Positions 40,346 to 49,439 of a stretch of DNA of 64,000 bases are shown piece by piece; position 1 is the first letter of the stretch, and each line of letters opens with the position of its first letter. The stretch is from the NCBI RefSeq assembly GCF_002943525.1, contig NZ_CP025394.1, forward strand, positions 3,658,001 to 3,722,000. The letters run 5' to 3'. This stretch comes from Kitasatospora sp. MMS16-BH015 (GTDB taxonomy: Bacteria; Actinomycetota; Actinomycetes; Streptomycetales; Streptomycetaceae). The notes under the pieces are model-generated. The model ran no database searches. It saw nothing but the letters and a program-made list of their open reading frames with translations, and was not told where the DNA came from. The position numbers and the translations under genes were made by a program.

Positions 40346-41554
40346 CTACTGGTTGCGCCCAGTTGCCTTCTCCAGAGCCATGTGTCCGGGGGTGGCGATG
40401 CCGAACTCCCTTGCGAAGAAGAGGATCGCCAGCACCAGCACCATGGGCGCCAGCAGGGCCAGCCGGTAGGAAGCGGCGTCGGCCAGCGCCCCCACCAGCG
40501 GCGAACCCACCAGGAAGCCCACGTAGTTGAAGAGGTTGAGCCGGGCCACGGCGGCGTCGGAATCGGCCGGGAAGCGGCGGCCGCCGGCCGCGAAGACCTG
40601 GGGGATGATCGCGCAGATGCCGAGGCCGAGCAGGGTGAAGCCGGCGATGCCCGTCCACGGCGAGGGGGCGGCGGCGGCCACCGCGAAGCCGAGCGCGGCG
40701 ACACCCGCACCGGCCCGGACCACCGCGCCCGCGCCGAACCGCTGGACGGCCCGGTCGCCCACCGTGCGGCCGGCCAGCAGGGCCACCATGTAGCCGAGGT
40801 AGGAGAGTTTGGCCAGGTCGTCGGGGCTGCCCAGGCCGTCGGTGAGGTACTTGACGCTGTAGTTGGAGACGGAGGCGTCGGCGATGTAGGCGAAGGCCAT
40901 CACCGCGCAGAGCGGCAGCAGCGGGCGCCAGGGGATCGACCGGGCGGCGGCCTCGGCGGCCTCCCGCACAGCGTCGCCCAGCTCGGCCCGGCCGGCGAAG
41001 CGGGTGCCGACCAGCAGCGAGAGCGGGATCAGCACGGCCGCGCTGACCCCGAACAGCTCGTCCAGACCCAGGTCGTAGTGCGAGCCGAGGCCGGCCAGCG
41101 CCGCACCGAGGATGCCGCCGGCGCTGAACGCGGCGTGGAAGCCGAGCATGATGCTGCGCCCGTACCGGCGCTGCAGGCCCACCCCGAGCATGTTCATCGA
41201 GGCGTCCAGCGCGCCGACCAGCAGGCCGAAGGCGCCCAGCGCGATGCCCAGTTGCCAGAGCGCGGAGCCGAGCCCGGCCCCGGCCAGGGTCAGGCAGAGC
41301 AGCGGCTGCACCACCCGCAGCACGGCCCGGGCGCTGCTGCGCCGCACCAGCTGCTCCGAGCTGATCGACCCCACCCCGGCCAGGATCGGCACGGCGGCCA
41401 GGAAGACCGGCAGCAGGCCGTCGCTGAGGCCGTACTGCTTCTGGATCTCCGGGATGCAGGTGACCAGCAGGGCGAAGGTGGTGCCCTGGAGCAGGAAGCT
41501 GACCGCGAGCGCCGCCCTCGCCTGCCGGAGCCTCGGGGTGATCTCCTCGGGCAT
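40346..41554 (-). CDS. MFS transporter
   Basis: A 402-residue major facilitator superfamily protein with about 12 membrane helices. Visible markers are LVTCIPEIQKQYGLSDGLLPVFLAAVPILAG in the first pair, GFHAAFSAGGILGAAL in helix 5, and a central cytoplasmic loop rich in Ala/Glu before residue 215. The fold resembles FucP/YbjJ-type members without a known substrate. ATG at 41554 has GAGGT nearby. It is followed by acuC. Confidence 0.9.
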   Translation of the reverse strand: MPEEITPRLRQARAALAVSFLLQGTTFALLVTCIPEIQKQYGLSDGLLPVFLAAVPILAGVGSISSEQLVRRSSARAVLRVVQPLLCLTLAGAGLGSALWQLGIALGAFGLLVGALDASMNMLGVGLQRRYGRSIMLGFHAAFSAGGILGAALAGLGSHYDLGLDELFGVSAAVLIPLSLLVGTRFAGRAELGDAVREAAEAAARSIPWRPLLPLCAVMAFAYIADASVSNYSVKYLTDGLGSPDDLAKLSYLGYMVALLAGRTVGDRAVQRFGAGAVVRAGAGVAALGFAVAAAAPSPWTGIAGFTLLGLGICAIIPQVFAAGGRRFPADSDAAVARLNLFNYVGFLVGSPLVGALADAASYRLALLAPMVLVLAILFFAREFGIATPGHMALEKATGRNQ

Positions 41555-41655
41555 GCCGCACCTCGCTACTCGCCGGTATGTCGATGTTGGCGAGAGCGTA
41601 GGGGCTGGAACGTTTTTGCGGGAGAGATAAAACGGGCAGCCTTTCCGCGCCAGCC

Positions 41656-42315
41656 TCAGCCGAGCGGGCCCAGCAGGCCGAGCACCTCGCCCAGATCGGT
41701 GATCAGCCCGGTGGCCCCGGCGCCGGTGAGCTTGGCCGGGTCGGTGAGCGCCGCGTAGCCGTACACGTCCATCCCGGCCGCCCGGGCGGCGAGCACGCCG
41801 TTGCGGCTGTCCTCGATCACCAGGCAGCGGGCCGGGTCGACGCCCAGGGTGCGGGCGGCGTGCAGGAAGAGGTCCGGGGCGGGCTTGCCCACGCCCACGT
41901 CCTGGGCGCTGAAGATCCGCTCCTCGCGGTGGTGCTCGCGCAGGCCGGTCAGGTCGAGGGCGGTGCGGATCCACTCGTGGTGCGCGGAGGAGGCCAGGCA
42001 GTACTCGACCCCGTCCCGCTGGAGCGCCTTGAGCAGCTCCCCCGCCCCGCGCACGGGCGCGAGCTCGCGCCCGAAGGCCGCGAACACCCGCCCGTGGAAC
42101 AGCTCGTCGAACCCCTCCGGCAGCGCCGCCCCGTACCGCTCGCCGACCACGTCGTGCACGGTGTGCGCGGCGCAGCCCATGAAGTCCCGGTACGAGTCCT
42201 CGACGGTGGTCGGGTACCCCAGCTCGGTCAGGTACTCGGCGAGCACCCGGTTGGAGATCGGCTCGCTGTCCACGAGCACGCCGTCGTTGTCGAAGATCAC
42301 CAGGTCGTAGCGCAT
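41656..42315 (-). CDS. HAD-superfamily phosphatase (beta-phosphoglucomutase-like)
   Basis: A 219-residue HAD hydrolase with nucleophile motif FDNDGVLVDSEP (DxDGV), a cap region, CLASSAHHEWIRTAL (motif II), KPAPDLFLHAA (Lys) and VIEDSRNGVLAARAAGM (motif IV). Related proteins dephosphorylate sugar phosphates. ATG at 42315 is 17 bp after the proC stop, so it is downstream of proC in the same transcript. Confidence 0.92.
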   Translation of the reverse strand: MRYDLVIFDNDGVLVDSEPISNRVLAEYLTELGYPTTVEDSYRDFMGCAAHTVHDVVGERYGAALPEGFDELFHGRVFAAFGRELAPVRGAGELLKALQRDGVEYCLASSAHHEWIRTALDLTGLREHHREERIFSAQDVGVGKPAPDLFLHAARTLGVDPARCLVIEDSRNGVLAARAAGMDVYGYAALTDPAKLTGAGATGLITDLGEVLGLLGPLG

Positions 42316-42332
42316 GGCCCCGAGCCTAGTGA

Positions 42333-43154
42333 TCACTTGCCGCCGGAGGCCAACTCCCGCGACCGGTCCCGGGCCGCCTCCAGGGCGCCGAGCAGGGCGG
42401 CCCGGACACCGTGGTTCTCCAGCTCGCGGATGGCGGCGATGGTGGTGCCGGCCGGGGAGGTGACGGCCTCGCGGAGCTTGACCGGGTGCTCGCCGGAGTC
42501 GCGGAGCATGATCGAGGCGCCGATCGCGGACTGCACGATCAGGTCGTGGGCCACGTGCCGGGGCAGGCCCAGCAGGATGCCGGCGTCGGTCATCGCCTCG
42601 ACCAGGAAGTAGAAGTAGGCCGGGCCGGAGCCGGAGAGCGCGGTGGCCGCGTCCTGCTGGGATTCGGGCAGCCGCAGCGCCTTGCCCACCGAGCGGAAGA
42701 TCTCCTCCGTCCGGGCCAGGTGCAGCTCCGTGGCGTGCGAGCCGCCGGAGATGACGCTCATCCCCTCGTCCACCAGCACCGGCGTGTTGGGCATCACCCG
42801 GACCACCGGGGTGCCGGCCGCGAGCCGCTCCTCGAACCAGGCGGTCGGGATGCCCGCCGCCGCCGAGATGACCAGCTTCTCGGCGCCGATGTGCGGGCCG
42901 AGCTCGTCCAGCAGGGTGCCCATGTCCTGCGGCTTGACCGCGAGGATCAGGGTGTCGGCCAGCTTCGCCGCCTCGGTGTTGCCCACCACGGTCACGCCGT
43001 ACCGCTCGGTCAGCTCGGCCGCCCGCTCCGGCCGCCGGGTGGTCACCAGCACGTCGGCCGGGTCGGTGCCCGCCCGCAGCAGCCCGGAGAGCAGCGCCTC
43101 GCCGATCTTGCCGGTGCCCAGGAAGGCGATCTTCTGTCCGCTGCCGCTGGCCAT
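42333..43154 (-). CDS. proC: Pyrroline-5-carboxylate reductase
   Basis: Reduces 1-pyrroline-5-carboxylate to proline with NADPH. 273 residues: N-terminal Rossmann loop IAFLGTGKIGEALLSGLL, VKPQDMGTLLDEL, VRVMPNTPVLVDEGMSV and the C-terminal dimer region (LSGSGPAYFYFLVEAMTDAGILLGLPR, SPAGTTIAAIRELE), which forms the active site. Start at the ATG at 43154, since upstream frame extensions are not conserved. Confidence 0.96.
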   Translation of the reverse strand: MASGSGQKIAFLGTGKIGEALLSGLLRAGTDPADVLVTTRRPERAAELTERYGVTVVGNTEAAKLADTLILAVKPQDMGTLLDELGPHIGAEKLVISAAAGIPTAWFEERLAAGTPVVRVMPNTPVLVDEGMSVISGGSHATELHLARTEEIFRSVGKALRLPESQQDAATALSGSGPAYFYFLVEAMTDAGILLGLPRHVAHDLIVQSAIGASIMLRDSGEHPVKLREAVTSPAGTTIAAIRELENHGVRAALLGALEAARDRSRELASGGK

Positions 43155-43331
43155 GACCTGCTCCTCACGTCTTGGTACGTGCCGCCATCCTCGCACCGGC
43201 ACGGCCCTTGGTGCGGGTACGTCCACGTGCTGGGCCGACACCGCGTCGCCCCGCCGGGTGTCCGCCCGTACCGTCCCCGGCCGCACCGGGCCGCCGTACC
43301 GTCGCGGCACCCCCACGAAGGAGCAACTGCC

Positions 43332-44894
43332 ATGCGGTACAGGAGAAGTACGCGGTACGGCTGGGCCGTGACGGCCCTGTTCGGGCTGCTCGCCGGCCTG
43401 CTGGCCCTGGTGCCCGGCCGGGCCCAGGCGGCCACCCTCACCGAGGTCACCGGCTTCGGCTCGAACCCGGGCGCGCTGCGGATGTTCCGCTACGTGCCGG
43501 ACGGCCTGCCCGCCGGCCGCCCGCTGGTGGTCGCGCTGCACGGCTGCACCCAGTCGGCCGCGGCCTACGACGACGCCTCCGGCTGGACCCAGTGGGCCCG
43601 GCCGTGGGGCTTCGCCCTGCTGCTGCCGCAGCAGACCAGCAGCAACAACCCGAACTCCTGCTTCGACTGGTACACCCCCGCCGACTTCTCCCGCGACCAG
43701 GGCGAGGCGCTCTCGGTGAAGCAGATGGTCGACCGGATGAAGACCGACTACGGCAGCGACGCCGGCCGGGTCTACGTCACCGGCCTCTCGGCCGGCGGGG
43801 CGATGACGGCCGCCCTGCTCGCCGACTACCCGGACGTGTTCGCGGGCGGCGGCATCGTCGCGGGCCTGCCGTACCACTGCGCCACCACCCAGGTCGAGGC
43901 CAGCGTCACCTGCATGACCACCGGCCGCACCCAGACCCCGGCCCAGTGGGGCGACCTGGTCCGCGCCGCCGACCCCGGCTGGACCGGCCCATGGCCCAAG
44001 GTCTCGCTCTGGCAGGGCAGTTCGGATTCGGTGGTCAACCCGGGCAATCTCGGCGAGCTGACCAAGCAGTGGACGGACGCGGACGGCACCGGCCAGACCC
44101 CGGCCCTCTCCGAGACCGTCGGCGGCTACCCCCACCAGGTCTACGCCGACCCCGACGGCCAGCCCCGGGTGGAGACTTGGTCGATCACCGGGATGGACCA
44201 CGGCCAGCCGATCGACCCGGGCAGCGGCCCCACCCAGTGCGGCACCGCCGGCGCGTACCTGCTCGACGCCAACATCTGCGCCTCCTACTGGATCGCCAAG
44301 TTCTGGGGCCTGGACGGCACTTCCCCCACTCCCACTCCCTCACCCACTCCCACACCCACCCCCTCCCCCACCACCGGTTCGATCACCCTCACCGACGACA
44401 CCACCCACGACGGCTACGTGAAGGCCGCCGCCGACGGCAGCTCCCCCAGCGTCGGCACCCTGGCCGACTACCTCGGCCTCGCCGTGGGCCGGGGCACCGA
44501 CGGCCAGCAGAACCGGGCCCTGCTCTCCTTCGACACCTCCACCCTCCCCGCCGGCGCCACCGTCACCGGCGCCCGACTGACCGTCAGCTGGGCGAGCGGC
44601 AGCGGCAACCCCTTCGCCGGCGCCGACCTGGTCGTCGACTCCCGCACCGGCTGCTTCGGCAACAGCTGCGCCACCGCCCCGGACGACTGGCAGGCCACCC
44701 CCACCACCCCGGCCGCCGCCACCCTCGCCCCCTTCACCACCGGCACCCGCACCTCCACCACCTTCACCCCCACCGTCACCCCGGGCACCCCCCTCCAACT
44801 CCGCCTGGAGTTCGACCACCCCCTGACCAGCACCGCCTACCTCTTCCTCCAGCGCGGCACCCACGCCACCCTCACCCTCGACTACCGCCGCTGA
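43332..44894 (+). CDS. Secreted PHB-depolymerase/esterase-like enzyme with C-terminal DNRLRE-like domain
   Basis: A secreted esterase of 520 residues. Signal peptide residues 1-~35 (ends AQA). The catalytic alpha/beta-hydrolase region shows the oxyanion HGCTQSAAAY, the lipase box GLSAGGAMT (Ser ~154), and the late catalytic His in ITGMDHGQPIDPG. It belongs to the polyhydroxybutyrate-depolymerase/feruloyl-esterase (Esterase_phb) group. After a Pro-Thr-Ser linker (44320-44375) a ~170-residue beta-rich domain follows (LTDDTTHDGYV, ADYLGLAVGRG, RALLSFDTSTLPAGATVTGARLTV), the DNRLRE/CBM-like surface-adhesion fold. ATG with GAAGGAG. Confidence 0.92.
   Translation: MRYRRSTRYGWAVTALFGLLAGLLALVPGRAQAATLTEVTGFGSNPGALRMFRYVPDGLPAGRPLVVALHGCTQSAAAYDDASGWTQWARPWGFALLLPQQTSSNNPNSCFDWYTPADFSRDQGEALSVKQMVDRMKTDYGSDAGRVYVTGLSAGGAMTAALLADYPDVFAGGGIVAGLPYHCATTQVEASVTCMTTGRTQTPAQWGDLVRAADPGWTGPWPKVSLWQGSSDSVVNPGNLGELTKQWTDADGTGQTPALSETVGGYPHQVYADPDGQPRVETWSITGMDHGQPIDPGSGPTQCGTAGAYLLDANICASYWIAKFWGLDGTSPTPTPSPTPTPTPSPTTGSITLTDDTTHDGYVKAAADGSSPSVGTLADYLGLAVGRGTDGQQNRALLSFDTSTLPAGATVTGARLTVSWASGSGNPFAGADLVVDSRTGCFGNSCATAPDDWQATPTTPAAATLAPFTTGTRTSTTFTPTVTPGTPLQLRLEFDHPLTSTAYLFLQRGTHATLTLDYRR
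44320..44375. repeat. Pro-Thr/Ser low-complexity linker (CCCACT-type repeat)
   Basis: An imperfect CCCACT/CCCTCA hexamer run encoding the Pro-Thr-Ser linker between the catalytic and C-terminal domains of the esterase. Typical of secreted multidomain enzymes; repeat number may vary. Confidence 0.8.
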
Positions 44895-44979
44895 CCCCGG
44901 GGCGAGCCAGGGTCGGCCCCGGGGAAACTCAGGGTCGGCCCCTATGGCTTCCGGGGGCCGGGCGGAGCACCGTGGAGGC

Positions 44980-45426
44980 ATGGGACACGGAGATTTGTCG
45001 CGGAGTGAGGGCAGGCAGCTCGCCGTAGCGTCGGCGACGCTGGGGCCCTGGAAGACGGCGGCCAGGGTCGGGGCGGTGGTGGGGGCGGCGGCGCTCGGGG
45101 TGGATCTGATCACCGGGCACTGGTCGACCGACATCCTGGCCGGGCCGGTCGGGCTGGCACTGTTCTTCTTCTTCCTGGTCGGCACCGTCGGCGGCAAGGT
45201 GCGCGAGCACGGCGACCGACGGCTGCACCGCTGGGCCGAGCAGCACCCCTGGGAGTCGGCGCTGCCGGCCGCCGGGGCGCTGCTGGTGCTCAACACGCTG
45301 TCGTTGACGCTGCTGGGCAGCTGGGGGCTGTTCGGGGCGCTGTTCACCTCGCTGCTGCCGGCCGGTCTGCTGCTGGTGGTCGCCGGGGTGGTCGGTTCGG
45401 TCAAGCGGGCGCGAAAGAATCCTTGA
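44980..45426 (+). CDS. Small membrane protein, unknown function
   Basis: A 148-residue protein with four likely membrane helices (KTAARVGAVVGAAALGVDL; ILAGPVGLALFFFFLVGTV; ALPAAGALLVLNTLSLTLLG; LLPAGLLLVVAGVVGSV). ATG at 44980 is preferred over 44944 because the added residues are not hydrophobic, but neither has a clean ribosome-binding site. No family recognised. It precedes another small membrane protein gene by 110 bp. Confidence 0.65.
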   Translation: MGHGDLSRSEGRQLAVASATLGPWKTAARVGAVVGAAALGVDLITGHWSTDILAGPVGLALFFFFLVGTVGGKVREHGDRRLHRWAEQHPWESALPAAGALLVLNTLSLTLLGSWGLFGALFTSLLPAGLLLVVAGVVGSVKRARKNP

Positions 45427-45536
45427 GTACGACAAGCGGATGTAACGGCTGAAAACGGGACGTACCGACCAGATGGCCGGAGGGAGAAATCGCTCCGGCC
45501 TCCCGCCGCACCACCTCGGGTCTGCATACTGACCGC

Positions 45537-45971
45537 GTGCCGATCGCCGAAGACCCAGACGCGCGCTCCGCCGAGGAGCCCGAGAACGACCCCTTCGAGG
45601 GGCTCGTCCTCGACGAGGACTTCGTCCGGGCCGCCCCCGTCAAGGAGCAGTCCGGCCGGGCCCGGATGCTCGCCGCCCGCTGGCAGCGCGAGGCTCCGGC
45701 CGTCACGCCCCCGCACGGCCACCCGGCGCCCCCCGCCCCCGAGGCCGGCCGAATGCGCCGGCTCCGCGGCCGGGTCGGTCAGCGCTGGCAGACGGTACTG
45801 ATCGTGCTCTGCGTGATCGGCATGGCCGCACTCGGCCTACGCCTCGGCGACTCCGGCAAGCCGGCCCCCGCCCCGAGCCCGGCCCCCACCCAGGTGGTCA
45901 CCACCCCGAGCTCCCCCGCCGACGGCACGGCCTCCCCGTCCCCGAGCCCGAGCGCCCCGAAGCTGATCTGA
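45537..45971 (+). CDS. Small single-pass membrane protein, unknown function
   Basis: A 144-residue protein: acidic, disordered N-terminus (DPDARSAEEPENDPFEGLVLDEDFVR), a basic stretch, one membrane helix (about residues 86-101, TVLIVLCVIGMAALGL), then a Pro/Ser/Thr-rich outer tail. GTG start at 45537. Widespread in Streptomyces in this form. The SxxE/D-rich N-terminus suggests a docking or regulatory role, unproven. Confidence 0.75.
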   Translation: MPIAEDPDARSAEEPENDPFEGLVLDEDFVRAAPVKEQSGRARMLAARWQREAPAVTPPHGHPAPPAPEAGRMRRLRGRVGQRWQTVLIVLCVIGMAALGLRLGDSGKPAPAPSPAPTQVVTTPSSPADGTASPSPSPSAPKLI

Positions 45972-46021
45972 GCACGACTTCACCGGACGGGACGTGCCAC
46001 CGCACCCCGCGGAGCCGACCG

Positions 46022-46534
46022 TCAGCCCTTGCGCTTGCGGTCGGGCCGCCCGGTGCGGCTCGACTGCCGGCGCTGGTGGGCGGCCAGGGCCTGCTCGTAG
46101 CGGGCCCGCTTGACCGACTCGCCGGGAGCCTCGACCAGGCTGCGCAGGAAGTACGCGAGCAGCGAGCCGACGCAGCCGATCGCGAACAGGGCGCCGAGCG
46201 ACTTCTCCTCGGCCATCCAGCCGGTCAGGTTGTCGCGGCCCTCGGCGAGCAGCTTCCACATCCGCAGCGCCGCCAGGCAGGAGCAGACGGCGATGGCGGC
46301 GACCAGCAGCACGTAGACGAAGCCCCCCGCATCGGAGAGCCGCACCCCGCTGAGGCCGAACTTCAGCACGAGGGCCGCCGCCACGGCGGCCAGCAGCGCC
46401 CCGAGCGGCACCAGCACCCGCCGCAGCCGGTAGTCACCACCGCGCTCCACCCAACTCGTACCGAACCACCGGATCGGCTCCGGCTCGGGCGCAGTGGACG
46501 ACGGACGGACGGGGGCTTTCCGGGGCTCGCTCAC
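46022..46534 (-). CDS. Small membrane protein, unknown function
   Basis: A 170-residue protein with three likely membrane helices (LVPLGALLAAVAAALVLKFGL; FVYVLLVAAIAVCSCLAAL; LGALFAIGCVGSLLAYFL) flanked by charged tails; the C-terminus is very basic (HQRRQSSRTGRPDRKRKG). GTG at 46534 is the likely start. No family recognised. It ends 51 bp from the rightward small membrane protein gene, convergent. Confidence 0.72.
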   Translation of the reverse strand: MSEPRKAPVRPSSTAPEPEPIRWFGTSWVERGGDYRLRRVLVPLGALLAAVAAALVLKFGLSGVRLSDAGGFVYVLLVAAIAVCSCLAALRMWKLLAEGRDNLTGWMAEEKSLGALFAIGCVGSLLAYFLRSLVEAPGESVKRARYEQALAAHQRRQSSRTGRPDRKRKG

Positions 46535-46631
46535 GCCTCCGATTATGACCCGACCGGCACCACCGAGGGCGCGGGGCTCCGCCTGTTCGACTGCGTGCGC
46601 GACCGGCCATGCACCTCCGTGCACGGTTGCG

Positions 46632-46651
46632 CGCGCAGTTCCCCGCGCCCC
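46632..46651. repeat. REP-like element arm after ilvD
   Basis: CGCGCAGTTCCCCGCGCCCC, identical to the right arm at 25456-25475. A degraded left arm lies at 46567-46580. It is positioned directly after the ilvD stop (46666), as elements of this kind usually are. Confidence 0.85.
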
Positions 46652-46665
46652 TGCTGTGGTTTCTC

Positions 46666-48510
46666 TCAGCCGAGCTTGCTCACGTCGCGGACTGCACCCT
46701 TGTCCGCCGAAGTAGCCATCGCCGCGTAAGCACGCAGCGCGGCCGAGACCGGGCGGACCCGGTCCTTCGGGCGGTAGCCGCCCTCGGCCTCCAGCTTGAT
46801 CCGGCGCTCGTGGAGCTCCTCGAAGGAGACCTTGAGCTCGACCGAGCGGTTCGGGATGTCGATCGAGATGACGTCGCCGTCCTCGACCAGGGCGATGGTG
46901 CCGCCGGAGGCGGCCTCCGGGGAGGCGTGGCCGATGGAGAGGCCGGAGGTGCCGCCGGAGAAGCGGCCGTCGGTGATCAGGGCGCAGGCCTTGCCCAGGC
47001 CGCGGCCCTTGAGGAAGGAGGTCGGGTAGAGCATCTCCTGCATGCCCGGGCCGCCCTTGGGGCCCTCGTAGCGGATGACCACCACGTCGCCCTCCTTGAC
47101 CCGCTTGGTGAGGATCGCGTCCACCGCGTCCTCCTGGGACTCCAGCACCACGGCCGGCCCGCTGAAGGTCCAGATCGACTCGTCGACCCCGGCGGTCTTC
47201 ACGATGCAGCCGTCCTCGGCGAGGTTGCCGTAGAGCACCGCGAGCCCGCCCTCCACCGAGTACGCGTGCTCCACCGAGCGGATGCAGCCGCCGGCCGCGT
47301 CCGTGTCCAGCGACTCCCAGCGCTCGGACTGCGAGAAGGCGGTGGCGGAGCGGACGCAGCCGGGGGCGGCGTGGAAGAGCTCGACGGCCACCTCGGTGGC
47401 GGCGCCGCCGCGGATGTCCCAGTCGGCCAGCCACTGCTCCAGCGAGGCGGAGTGCACGGTGTGCACGTCCTTGTTGAGCAGGCCGCCGCGGTGCAGCTCG
47501 CCGAGGATGGCGGGGATGCCGCCGGCCCGGTGCACGTCCTCCATGTAGTAGTTGCCGTTGGGGGCGACCTTGGAGAGGCAGGGCACGCGGCGCGAGATGG
47601 CGTCGATGTCGCGCATGTCGAAGTCCAGCTCGGCCTCCTGGGCGGCGGCGAGCAGGTGCAGGATGGTGTTGGTCGAGCCGCCCATCGCGATGTCCAGGGC
47701 CATCGCGTTCTCGAACGCGGCCCGGGAGGCGATGGCGCGCGGCAGCACCGACGCGTCGTCCTGGTGGTAGTACCGCTTGGTGATCTCCACGACGGTGCGG
47801 CCGGCGTCCTCGTAGAGGGCCTTGCGGGCGGTGTGGGTGGCGAGCACCGAGCCGTTGCCGGGCAGGGCCAGGCCGATCGCCTCGGCCAGGCAGTTCATCG
47901 AGTTCGCGGTGAACATGCCCGAGCAGGAGCCGCAGGTCGGGCAGGCGTTCTCCTCGATGATCGCGATGTCGGCGTCCGAGACGGACTCGTTCACCGCGTC
48001 GGAGATCGCGTTGACCAGGTCGAGCTTGCGGACGGTGCCGTCCACCAGGGTGGCCTTGCCGGCCTCCATCGGGCCGCCGGAGACGAAGACCACCGGGATG
48101 TTGAGGCGCAGCGCGGCCATCAGCATGCCGGGGGTGATCTTGTCGCAGTTGGAGATGCAGATCAGCGCGTCGGCGCAGTGCGCGTTGACCATGTACTCGA
48201 CCGAGTCGGCGATCAGGTCGCGGCTGGGCAGCGAGTAGAGCATGCCGTGGTGGCCCATGGCGATGCCGTCGTCCACCGCGATGGTGTTGAACTCGCGGGG
48301 GATGCCGCCCGCCTCCTTGATCGCCTCGGAGACGATCCGGCCCACCGGCTGGAGGTGGGTGTGGCCGGGCACGAACTCGGTGAAGGAGTTCGCCACCGCG
48401 ATGATCGGCTTCCCGAAGTCCTCGCGGGCTACGCCGGCCGCCCGGAGAAGCGCCCGGGCGCCTGCCATGTTGCGACCGTGGGTGACCGTACGGGACTTCA
48501 GCTCGGGCAC
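46666..48510 (-). CDS. ilvD: Dihydroxy-acid dehydratase
   Basis: Dehydrates 2,3-dihydroxy-isovalerate and related acids in branched-chain amino-acid synthesis. 614 residues with the cluster ligands and signature segments: NCDKITPGM (first Cys), [22 protein letters not shown] (second, third Cys) and the C-terminal [21 protein letters not shown] loop with the Mg-binding Ser region. Length matches the larger IlvD subfamily that carries a [4Fe-4S] type cluster. GTG start at 48510. Single gene, no ilvBNC nearby. Confidence 0.97.
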   Translation of the reverse strand: MPELKSRTVTHGRNMAGARALLRAAGVAREDFGKPIIAVANSFTEFVPGHTHLQPVGRIVSEAIKEAGGIPREFNTIAVDDGIAMGHHGMLYSLPSRDLIADSVEYMVNAHCADALICISNCDKITPGMLMAALRLNIPVVFVSGGPMEAGKATLVDGTVRKLDLVNAISDAVNESVSDADIAIIEENACPTCGSCSGMFTANSMNCLAEAIGLALPGNGSVLATHTARKALYEDAGRTVVEITKRYYHQDDASVLPRAIASRAAFENAMALDIAMGGSTNTILHLLAAAQEAELDFDMRDIDAISRRVPCLSKVAPNGNYYMEDVHRAGGIPAILGELHRGGLLNKDVHTVHSASLEQWLADWDIRGGAATEVAVELFHAAPGCVRSATAFSQSERWESLDTDAAGGCIRSVEHAYSVEGGLAVLYGNLAEDGCIVKTAGVDESIWTFSGPAVVLESQEDAVDAILTKRVKEGDVVVIRYEGPKGGPGMQEMLYPTSFLKGRGLGKACALITDGRFSGGTSGLSIGHASPEAASGGTIALVEDGDVISIDIPNRSVELKVSFEELHERRIKLEAEGGYRPKDRVRPVSAALRAYAAMATSADKGAVRDVSKLG

Positions 48511-48602
48511 TGTGCTCCACTCCTTCGAGGGGCGGGACGGAGTTCTAGGCCACCGAGCCTACGCCCGCCGTCCACCCGGCGGACGCACCGTCCGCGATGC
48601 GG

Positions 48603-49391
48603 TCAGCCCGCAGCGGTGGTGGCCACCGTGAGCTCCAGCCGGTACGGCTCGGTCACCAGGCCGTCGGGGAATGCGGCCAGCAGCGCCGCCCGCTCCTCGG
48701 CCAGCACCCGCTCGCGCACCTCGGGCTGCTCCACCGCGAAGTACGACTTGGAGCGCAGGTCGGTGATCACGCTGTCCACGGGCAGGGTGCGCTCCCAGCG
48801 CAGGGTCACCGTGCTCAGCCGCAGGTCGTGGTCGGCGAGCGGCTCGGTCACGCCGTTGCGGGTGCCGTAGTAGTGGTGCGAGGAGAGCTTGGCGGCCAGC
48901 CGCCGCTCCTGCTCGTCCAGCCACGGCACCGACTGGTCCTTGATGTTCCACCAGAGCGCGAGCGAGCCGCCCGGGCGCAGCACCCGGATCGCCTCCGGGA
49001 TCGACCTGGCCGGGTCGGTCCAGTGGAAGGCCTGGGCGTAGGTGACCAGGTCGGCGGAGTCGTCGTGGAAAGGCAGCTCGTCGCCGCCCGCCTTGACCAC
49101 CGGGAAGCCGGGGGTGACGGCGCGCAGCTGGTCGGCCATGCCCTGGCTGGGCTCGACGGCGATCACCCGGGCGCCCCGGGCGGTCAGCAGCCGGGTGGCG
49201 ATGCCGGTGCCCGCGCCCACGTCCAGCACGTCGGCGTCCTTGAGCGGACGGCCGGTCAGGCGCTCGATCTCCTCGAACAGCTCGCCAGGGTACGAGGGCC
49301 GGCCCGCGTCGTACTCGGCGGCGACCGCTCCGAAGGAGGCGGCGTGCCGCTGGTGAACCTCCGTCAGGTCCCTGTCGTCCGTGTCCGTCAT
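48603..49391 (-). CDS. Class I SAM-dependent methyltransferase
   Basis: A 262-residue methyltransferase: VLDVGAGTGIATRLLTARGARVIAVEPS (SAM loop and acidic residue of motif II), AEFHW-type region VTYAQAFHWTDPARSIPEAIRVLRPGG (motif III/IV). The Methyltransf_11 family is broad, so the acceptor cannot be predicted. ATG at 49391 was chosen from the start of the conserved part. It is downstream of the TIM-barrel gene on the same strand. Confidence 0.9.
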   Translation of the reverse strand: MTDTDDRDLTEVHQRHAASFGAVAAEYDAGRPSYPGELFEEIERLTGRPLKDADVLDVGAGTGIATRLLTARGARVIAVEPSQGMADQLRAVTPGFPVVKAGGDELPFHDDSADLVTYAQAFHWTDPARSIPEAIRVLRPGGSLALWWNIKDQSVPWLDEQERRLAAKLSSHHYYGTRNGVTEPLADHDLRLSTVTLRWERTLPVDSVITDLRSKSYFAVEQPEVRERVLAEERAALLAAFPDGLVTEPYRLELTVATTAAG

Positions 49392-49439
49392 GGCTCCCCC
49401 ATCCGTCCGGTGTGCTGCCACCCATCCAAGCACCGGCGC

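Noticed and set aside
46609..48870. Very long open frame on the plus strand opposite ilvD
   Set aside because: It is antisense to ilvD, whose protein has every expected motif. Long antisense frames arise because stop codons are rare in such GC-rich sequence. No ribosome-binding site or homology was seen.
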